From Dicaeum eximium (lineage: Eukaryota; Chordata; Aves; Passeriformes; Dicaeidae): a stretch of 64,000 nt of DNA. Shown in pieces: positions 62,904 to 64,000 of the stretch. Position numbers and translations under genes: made by a program. The DNA is taken from positions 496,001 through 560,000 of the forward strand of contig VWZP01009170.1 of assembly GCA_013396995.1 (NCBI GenBank), written 5' to 3'. Positions within the stretch are counted from its first letter, which is position 1. Each line of letters begins with the position of its first letter. Under the pieces are notes generated by a model that searched no databases, had not been told where the DNA came from, and was given only the letters and a program-made list of their open reading frames with translations.

Positions 62904-64000
62904 CTAAGTGCAAATGGAGGGCATGAACACATTTATCCAAACTTATGCATGAGGGCATAATTTATCTATAGCTAGAACTTCTAAGTACATCTCATTTTCT
63001 TGCAGTCAGTATTTTAATGTCAGATGTGGAAAAAGGCTGCAAAGTTAAGAAAAACCAAGAAGACTTAAAGCAATAAAAATCCACTGAATTGTTCAGTTTA
63101 AGGAGGCAGCAACATTCAAATGGCATAAATAAGTCAAAACTATGGTTTTACTGTATTTTTCATAGAGCAGTAGAGAGAAGTATCAGACTATTGCAGGCAA
63201 ACCCATGACATCACACCACTCCCAGGGCATTTTCTAGTGGAAATCAAAATATGATTGACTCTGCCCAGACTGAATATTGTTCTGAGGAAGCTCCCCTACT
63301 CCCTTAGCACTCAGATACAGAGTGCTGGTTAGACAGACATAATGAACAGTAACAGCCTAAGACATTAGTCAAACCTAACCTCTAATGAAAACAGACCTGT
63401 TTATAAATCCTAGAAAATCAAATTATTCTCTTTGGAATGCCTGGAGATCTTGATCAAGAAAAAGCAGAAGGTTTCCTGACCTGAATCACACACTCTGACC
63501 TTTGAGCTTGGAATGACATTCCCAGGCAATTTACTGCAGTCCACTGGGGGAACTCTTAAGGAAGATATTTGGCTGCATTTTGTTAAGACAGGTTTGTACT
63601 CAGACTACAACTACAGACATGCCAGACACATGTCAAGTTATATCACTAAGGATACTCTGGAAGAGGATGTATTTCTTGAGAAAGGTTTTTTTCTGCCTTG
63701 ACTATTCCCTTGACTGTTTCTACATGGATTCCAAACTGGAAATGGATTTCCAGAAGAAACAAACCACCACTATGAAAAAATAAACTATCCTGATGCACAA
63801 TGTCATCAGCTCAAAACCTAACTATTGATTTAGTAGTTCCAGAAAATGTGCAGGAAAATCAGGTTCAGATATGATGTTGTTGCCTAAAGTACACAATTTA
63901 AGTTAATGTGTAGAAGGGAGAAATAAATGTCTTCTGTAGGACTTCAGCAACTATGGAATCTTTCTATCTTTCAGAAGTGGCTAAACTACAGAAAAGGAGC
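62904..64000 (-). other. ESF1: ESF1 intron, open at right edge
   Basis: No further ESF1 exon was recognised up to the window end. Short plus-strand open frames at 63,513-63,783 are antisense to the intron and unrecognised. Confidence 0.75.

Overview
The window is AT-rich vertebrate nuclear DNA with large introns, canonical GT-AG splice sites and scattered CR1-type LINE fragments on both strands. CR1 as the dominant repeat, together with compact intergenic spacing, points to a bird (a reptile is less likely); I cannot fix the species. Two protein-coding genes are recognisable. Both are on the minus strand and arranged in tandem as in other amniotes, with ESF1 (right) upstream of TASP1 (left).

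Layout. About 62,900 to 61,290 holds the last three coding exons and the poly(A) region of ESF1, the nucleolar pre-rRNA processing factor. About 61,280 to 53,420 is intergenic, with a CR1 fragment and several short local duplications but no convincing gene. About 53,420 to 50,870 is the TASP1 5' region: a CpG island with two perfect CRE sites, a 576-bp assembly gap edged by a G-rich heptamer array, and two diverged copies of one unit of roughly 1.1 kb or more. From 49,006 to 12,338 lie nine TASP1 coding exons (c1 to c9), which together encode residues 1 to 291 of the threonine protease Taspase 1. They include the nuclear localisation segment and the Asp233/Thr234 autocleavage site with its nucleophile. 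The remaining C-terminal third (about 130 residues) is not found in 1 to 12,337 and presumably lies beyond the left edge.

The nine TASP1 exons were joined by phase and agree codon for codon in length with the mammalian protein (145+68+69+121+85+80+107+120+79 nt). The three ESF1 exons also join in phase and give the NUC153-type C-terminus. No frameshift or premature stop was seen in either gene.

The two genes act in separate processes: ESF1 in small-subunit rRNA maturation, TASP1 in site-specific cleavage of nuclear regulators such as MLL and TFIIA. Their adjacency is conserved synteny, not an operon. I found no novel enzymatic or defence system. The most unusual feature is the apparent tandem duplication of the TASP1 promoter region, with one CpG-island copy probably hidden in the assembly gap.
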